NCBI GenBank assembly: GCA_019614645.1
Contig: JABWDB010000001.1
Location: forward strand, 21,059,501 to 21,123,500
Direction of reading: 5' to 3'
Length of the DNA: 64,000 bases
DNA from: Stratiolaelaps scimitus
Taxonomy: Eukaryota; Arthropoda; Arachnida; Mesostigmata; Laelapidae
Shown here: piece by piece, positions 59,100-64,000 of the stretch
Numbering within the stretch: the first letter of the stretch is position 1
Layout: every line of letters begins with the position of its first letter
Notes under the pieces: model-generated
Databases searched by the model: none
The model's input: only the letters and a program-made list of their open reading frames with translations
What the model was told of the DNA's origin: nothing
Translations under genes and position numbers: made by a program

Positions 59100-62000
59100 A
59101 AAATCCGGAACGTAAATGATAGAATACAATATGGGTGATTGAAAACTCACGATCTATTCGACAGTACAACCTGTTTATAAACCGTATTATAAGCAGGTTA
59201 ACAACGCATGTGCACTTGGCTAACGGTAACATGTTTTTGAAGTAATATCTGCTTAGGTGTCCTTTGGCCCAACAATGTTTTGCAGCAAAACACACTTTTT
59301 CTTATATTGAGAACCCCCTCGTAATAAGGCTTTTTATGACAATAACAACAACAATAGCAGCAACAACAATACGTTCTCTCTCTCTATCTTTTTCGACTTA
59401 TCAACAACAACTCGATATAGATCAAATACTAAGCGTGCACAGAGAGTCAGGCTTCGTTAGTCACACTGCGATTTGTGGCTGTATGCAGTGACAGACTCAT
59501 CGTCACGGGCACCAGGAGACATTTGTCGAAAACGCAAGGCCACAACTGGGAAGCTAAAGATATCTGTTTAGGCTTCACGAAAAAGCGCCTCCAGAAACTT
59601 CGCCTTTCCAACATTGGCGCGTCAGTGCACTCCCTCCTCGCTCGCCTCCGCTCGTTGTATCACGGCAGCAAACGTCGTCCGGCGGGAATCTCTTACTTTG
59701 TCTGTTCCGTTTTTGCCGTCTGCGGTGCTCTTGTTCATATGAACAATGACAAGAAGCCAAATCACGCAACCGTTTATATATTGTTACAAGATAGGCAATA
59801 TCAGCCTTGTCATGCTCTTGCATGAATGTTCTTGGCCGTAGCATGAGTGATGCTACTGCTCCTACTACAATAAGTCACGTCCCACTCAAGAGCTGCTGCT
59901 GCGGCGGCGGCTGCCGGCGCTTACTAGGGGAAGGAATTGTCAACGCTATCACACAGGTTCAGGATATTCCGTATGGCATCTCTCTGACAGCGCAAAACAA
60001 GACATGAAACGAGATCTGGACGTGTACTTCGGTGTATCGTTCTTGTGAAGGAGACAAACGCTTTTTTCCCCATATGATACCTAGCTAGAATCGCCTCGGA
60101 GGGAATGAAGGGGGATGTTGGAATTGGAGCTGCGCAAAGCGCGTTGCAACTCTACGCTGATAAATTATATATTTATGGAGGTATATCGTATATCGATTGC
60201 GACACGCTCATACCGGCAGCATCCAATGGATGAACGGGTGAGCGATGTCCATCGTTGATTTTAGCTGCCACGGACGGAACTGGCGATGGAGGAGTCTACA
60301 GCGCGGTGATAAGAGTACCATTGGTTGTCACGAGCGATTATGTTTCGTGGGACATAATTTATATACTTGTAACATTTCTAAGCACCAGTAACATTAAAAA
60401 AATCGACCTTTGAATAAGAAGTGTTTTCAACGTACATCGAGTACGCATGGTTGCAATTTATAATGCTTTGCCTCGCATACAAGAGCAAAGGAGGCGAGAC
60501 TCAGCTCCACGAGGGTTCTCACACGAATTGTGTCTGAAATCGCCATAGTCAATTTGGGTGATTCTTTCTCGAGAATCCAACTGCCCGGAATGGTTCGGGG
60601 GAGTCAACGAATGTATCTCGGGTGTCCTACGACGACTCTCCTGGTTCAAATTAATGGAAATGCACGAGAATGCACAAACGAATTGGATACAGTGCATCTG
60701 GCTAGGGTGTCAATTCCGCGGAAAATAACCTATCTGGACAGAGTAGCTATAGATAAGATACAATGTGTATTAATATAGAGAGTGTTTATATAAGTTCATT
60801 TGCATTCACATCAAACGGGTGGCTAACCGTGTAAGACCACATTTTTATTTCAATTTGACAAAATCGGCATCCTCATATTGAAAAATAATATACTAATTTT
60901 ATAACATCCTAACTCACTTGGCCAATAGTGATAGTAGTATTGGCCAGTCCTAGTATTTATCTCATACAATAAATTTCGGTCCTGTTCACACTTTGAGATA
61001 TACGTAGGTTAGACTATTATTGGTGCCCAAATGACCTTTAAAATCTGTGTTATCTCAAAAGCACATCGGAATCGACAAAGAAAACCCTCTACGGGTTACT
61101 AGTGTACAAAGAAAAAGAGCGAGAATATTTCGAAAAGTTGTACGAATGTCGATGTTGAATATTTCATCTCTGGCATTATTTGCCGATATTAATAATAGTG
61201 GACGCTCACGCTTTCGAAAACGGTCCGGTCAAAGCATTTCAAAGCATATGCGCCAATTATATTTTGCACTTCTGAGTCATTTGCCGAACACTCGTCAAAG
61301 ACCAAAGGATATGACCGATCGAGTCAGCCTGATCTAAAATAGACATAGGCGACACAATGGCACATTGGAACTTTAGGCGGCGAATAGCCACGCACACCCA
61401 CAGATACTGGCATGTGGGGAGGGTATCTCACATCACATTCAGTCACTACTCGTACATGACCATTATGAAATGGTGCGCTGGACTATGACAAGCGGGATGA
61501 CATGGCTAGTTCAAGTGTTCGTGTGCGTTCGGTTTTTTTTTTGTTGTCAAAAACAACCTTGCCACACCTGACTCACTTTGAAGGTGGCATTATAGCGGGC
61601 GGGCCTTTGGAATAGTCGGTATAGTCATTTAGAAAAAGTCATTATCGAATGCGCTAACCTTATCGATGGCAATGTGCGCATTCGACGCTGATGGGTTCTT
61701 GGCGAACGACAAGTTATCGCTTGTTGTCAAGACATGCAGAGTGCTTGCACAAACACACGTAAGGTAAAAACGCGAATCATCTAGATGGCTCGGGCGACCC
61801 GACCCGATCGATTCTAAGACTACAGTTGGGGCGGTGTCTTTGGTTGTGCGTACAATAATGGGTTTCGCATAAACCTGTCTTGGAGTGAAGGCAGAGGACG
61901 CTCGTTCATTGTGCTGGAGAAGAAAACTCGACATTGCCTTAAATATGACGCGTTCTTAAAAAAAAATAAGAGACAAGATTCAGCAGTGCTTAAGGCCAAC

Positions 62001-62442
62001 GTAAATAAACAAAAAAGTGAGATATTGTTAAGTAAATAAATATTGTTAAGGGGAACATCTATGACAAACACGCAGATTGATTTTCGCTGGGCACCAATAA
62101 TCTGAGAGGATCGCTGGCCACCATACTAACTAAATACTAGCGCGTAAATATTATTACGCGAATTAATCTTATAAGCGGTATATGACAATTTCCCCGAGGG
62201 AAATTGCAACTTCTAGAAAAATAACAAGGAATCCTTATGAAAAAGCAAGCATTCAAGTACAGAAACCCGCTCAATGATTGTACATAGGGCCAGCTCGTCA
62301 ACTAGAAAATGTCATAGACTACCCAGGTAATTATACCGTATCAAATTGGACTCGAGCTTGGCTAAAACCAAATCGTTCATAATAACAGTAGAGAATTCTG
62401 TGGTGTCAACGATGCTGAACTGTTTAATCATTCATTCACATT

Positions 62443-62490
62443 GCGGTTTATTGACGGAACTGCAATTTTACAATGCTTTAGTTCACGTTA
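62443..62490 (-). mobile_element. SINE-like element, copy 3 (3' tail only)
   Basis: On the minus strand GAACTAAAGCATTGTAAAATTGCAGTTCCGTCAATAAACCGC matches the 3' body of the copies at 18150 and 46195. No B box or tRNA-like head is found beyond it, so it appears 5'-truncated or decayed. It could also be the tail of a LINE sharing the same 3' end: a LINE fragment on the same strand ends only ~160 bp away at 62647. Confidence 0.5.
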
Positions 62491-62646
62491 CAAAAAAATT
62501 AAATTAATTTAAAAAAACACCATAGTTACAGTAGGTCACATCATACCGAGAGGATGTATGACTCAGAATCTATGATATATACAACATAACATTGCAGAAA
62601 AGTATTCACACAATTTGTTCTTTACTTGGAGAGCGAAGATGGTAGC

Positions 62647-63070
62647 CTAGCTGAGTTGGCTGACATCCCCATGAAGGAAGCCCCACAATATTGATAAGCG
62701 GTAGACAAGAGCATGGTGGGTAGACTCTCTGGCGGCTCCAGGTCTCACGAATTCGGTGTCACGTCGAGTCGTTGTTCTGATAGCGGCGACGATTAGGAGG
62801 GATATGTCCGAAGGAATATTTCCCTTAGCGACCCAAAAGCGCAGTGCGGACCAGACCTAACTTACTAATGGGAAATAGGTTATACTTGTGATAAATGGTC
62901 GCGGCGGGGTCCCTACGGTTTTCTCCAAAGACCGCCCGAAGGCCACCGTTCTGAATAACCTCACCTCTGCGAATTATCACCTTGTAGCCAGTGCCCCAGG
63001 TCAAGATTCCGTAACTCAGCAGAGGAATCAGCAGCGTCTGGTAGGTCAAGAGAAGGCACTCAACTGCAAC
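62647..63070 (-). pseudogene. Non-LTR retrotransposon (LINE) reverse-transcriptase C-terminal fragment, decayed
   Basis: The minus-strand frame up to 62825 reads YQTLLIPLLSYGILTWG, then HKYNLFPISKLGLVR. This is the pattern found downstream of the reverse-transcriptase core in jockey/CR1/RTE-type LINEs (a Y..LI.P.L.Y....WG block followed by the N/LP block). After a stop at about 62825 a shifted frame resumes with RRDTEFVRPGAARES and LSILWGFLHGDVSQLS and ends at TAG 62647-62649, again typical of a LINE C-terminus. A frameshift therefore lies between about 62790 and 62825. A (GA)n run at 63071-63092 interrupts the 5' side. The fragment is not functional; the clade is not determined. Confidence 0.6.
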
Positions 63071-63714
63071 CCCCCTCTCTCTCTCTCTCTCTCGCTCTGA
63101 GACGCCGTATGGCAGCGTGCTCTCATAGAGTGTGCGTGCTCTTAGAGATGGCAGTCTTATCACTGTTCATATATCAGAATATCCGAGACTTGCGGTTACT
63201 GCGGTAGAGACTTGCGAGACTTGCATACGGCACCAAACCATATTGACTAGCGGCTCTACAGTGTCAGTCACACACCCTCTGTGCTATTGCTGCTGCTGCT
63301 GTTTCGGCCAACAGTTGCTGTCCTTCTCACACTAACTGATACAAAACGGGCGAGTAGTCCCATCGAATCGTTGATAAAACGCGAAAACAATTCACCCACA
63401 AATACAAGTTCCGTATTATGGATTATTATGTTATGCACAATGGTCGAACAGAGCACCGCTGCACTGCTACAATGGCAATGGTACCAATCTTCTGTCCAAT
63501 ACAATGGCTAATAACTACAAAATAATAGATAGACCATACGGATTGTAGCAACAATAGCATCACAAGGCGCAACAATCCAATCCGAATCATCGTCATTATC
63601 ATCGAACATGATGTTTACTGCTGCTTCTGCTGACGATAAGGGCGATCTTCTTTAGATATACACACCCCGAACGTTTGGAACATGGACATCGCGCATACGC
63701 ACACACACACATAC

Positions 63715-63759
<45 letters not shown>

Positions 63760-64000
63760 CGTACCGTGCTATACGAAGCGGTTATTTCTTTTTAGTGCGA
63801 ACTATCCCCTTTTATATTATGGGACACAGCACGAGGTTATTAAAATACGATTATGTATGCACGCAGATAGCCTGGCAGGCCGGTGGGTAAGTAGAAGCCA
63901 ACGAGCAAAAGAATCAACTAGCCGGACCCCCTCCTCCCTCAAGTCGCCCGCCACAGCCCCATATCTGTAAAGACCATGAATGATCACAGTGATGCTGATG
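63071..64000. other. Right end, no recognised gene
   Basis: A GA/CT microsatellite (63071-63092) adjoins the LINE fragment. Beyond it are a GCT run near 63288, the AT tract at 63716 and unremarkable sequence to the end. Confidence 0.6.
63716..63757. repeat. (AC)n/(AT)n microsatellite
   Basis: A short AC run leads into about 40 bp of AT near the right end of the window. Confidence 0.95.

Larger units (their letters stand above)
55134..62646. other. Josephin upstream region and intergenic DNA
   Basis: Apart from the candidate exon at 57243-57328, the retroelement copy at 55900, the 33-bp tandem repeat and the SINE tail at 62443, this holds AT microsatellites (55611-55630, 56391-56415, 56957-56990, 57553-57573) and a poly-G run near 56310. 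Frames at 59475-60007 on both strands are unrecognised. Confidence 0.5.

Noticed and set aside
62641..62665. TAGCTGAGTTGG, a perfect-looking tRNA A box on the plus strand
   Set aside because: No B box at the right distance, and the sequence is the reverse complement of the LINE C-terminal coding end (QLS followed by TAG), which explains it better.

Overview
This window is nuclear DNA from an animal, most likely an arthropod. Its protein-coding genes are split by GT-AG introns and encode proteins that align along their length with metazoan families. It also holds many (AT)n, (CT)n and trinucleotide microsatellites and decayed retroelements. Moderate base composition, compact genes of 6-10 kb and the repeat content would fit a parasitiform mite or a similar chelicerate. 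That placement is inference; the sequence read by eye does not fix the species.

Four genes were reconstructed exon by exon, and each model keeps reading phase through every junction. (1) 14298-24645, plus strand, 10 exons: a GPCPD1-type glycerophosphodiester phosphodiesterase with an N-terminal CBM20 starch-binding domain and a GDPD catalytic domain (720 aa). (2) 28562-34662, minus strand, 9 exons: PRPF4, the U4/U6 snRNP WD40 protein (523 aa). (3) 38439-47227, plus strand, 15 exons: PAN2, the catalytic subunit of the PAN2-PAN3 deadenylase (1130 aa from the first visible ATG). (4) 53610-55111, minus strand, 3 coding exons plus a possible further 5' exon at 57243-57328: a JOSD1/2-type Josephin deubiquitinase (209 or 245 aa). 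GPCPD1 and PRPF4 converge; PRPF4 and PAN2 are divergent and about 3.8 kb apart. PRPF4 (splicing) and PAN2 (poly(A) shortening) both act on mRNA; the other two have no obvious link to them.

The rest is intergenic or intronic. The first 14 kb and the 47-53.5 kb and 57-64 kb stretches carry no recognisable conserved gene, only short chance-like frames, microsatellites and repeats. Repeats supported from the sequence are: three related copies of a tRNA-derived SINE-like element (18150, 46195 and 62443), two copies of the same retroelement 3' end (32979 and 55900), a LINE C-terminal fragment (62647-63070), a 126-bp near-perfect inverted repeat centred on (AT)n (845-970), a three-copy 33-bp tandem repeat (59001) and three 19-bp imperfect dyads upstream of PAN2 (37714-37792).

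The most interesting single observation is in PAN2. Joining exons 12 and 13 creates a perfect CX5CX4CX3H zinc-finger signature inside the catalytically dead ubiquitin-hydrolase-like domain, at a place where the human protein has none as far as I recall it. The Josephin protein also carries an insertion of about 22 residues between its catalytic His and Asn.
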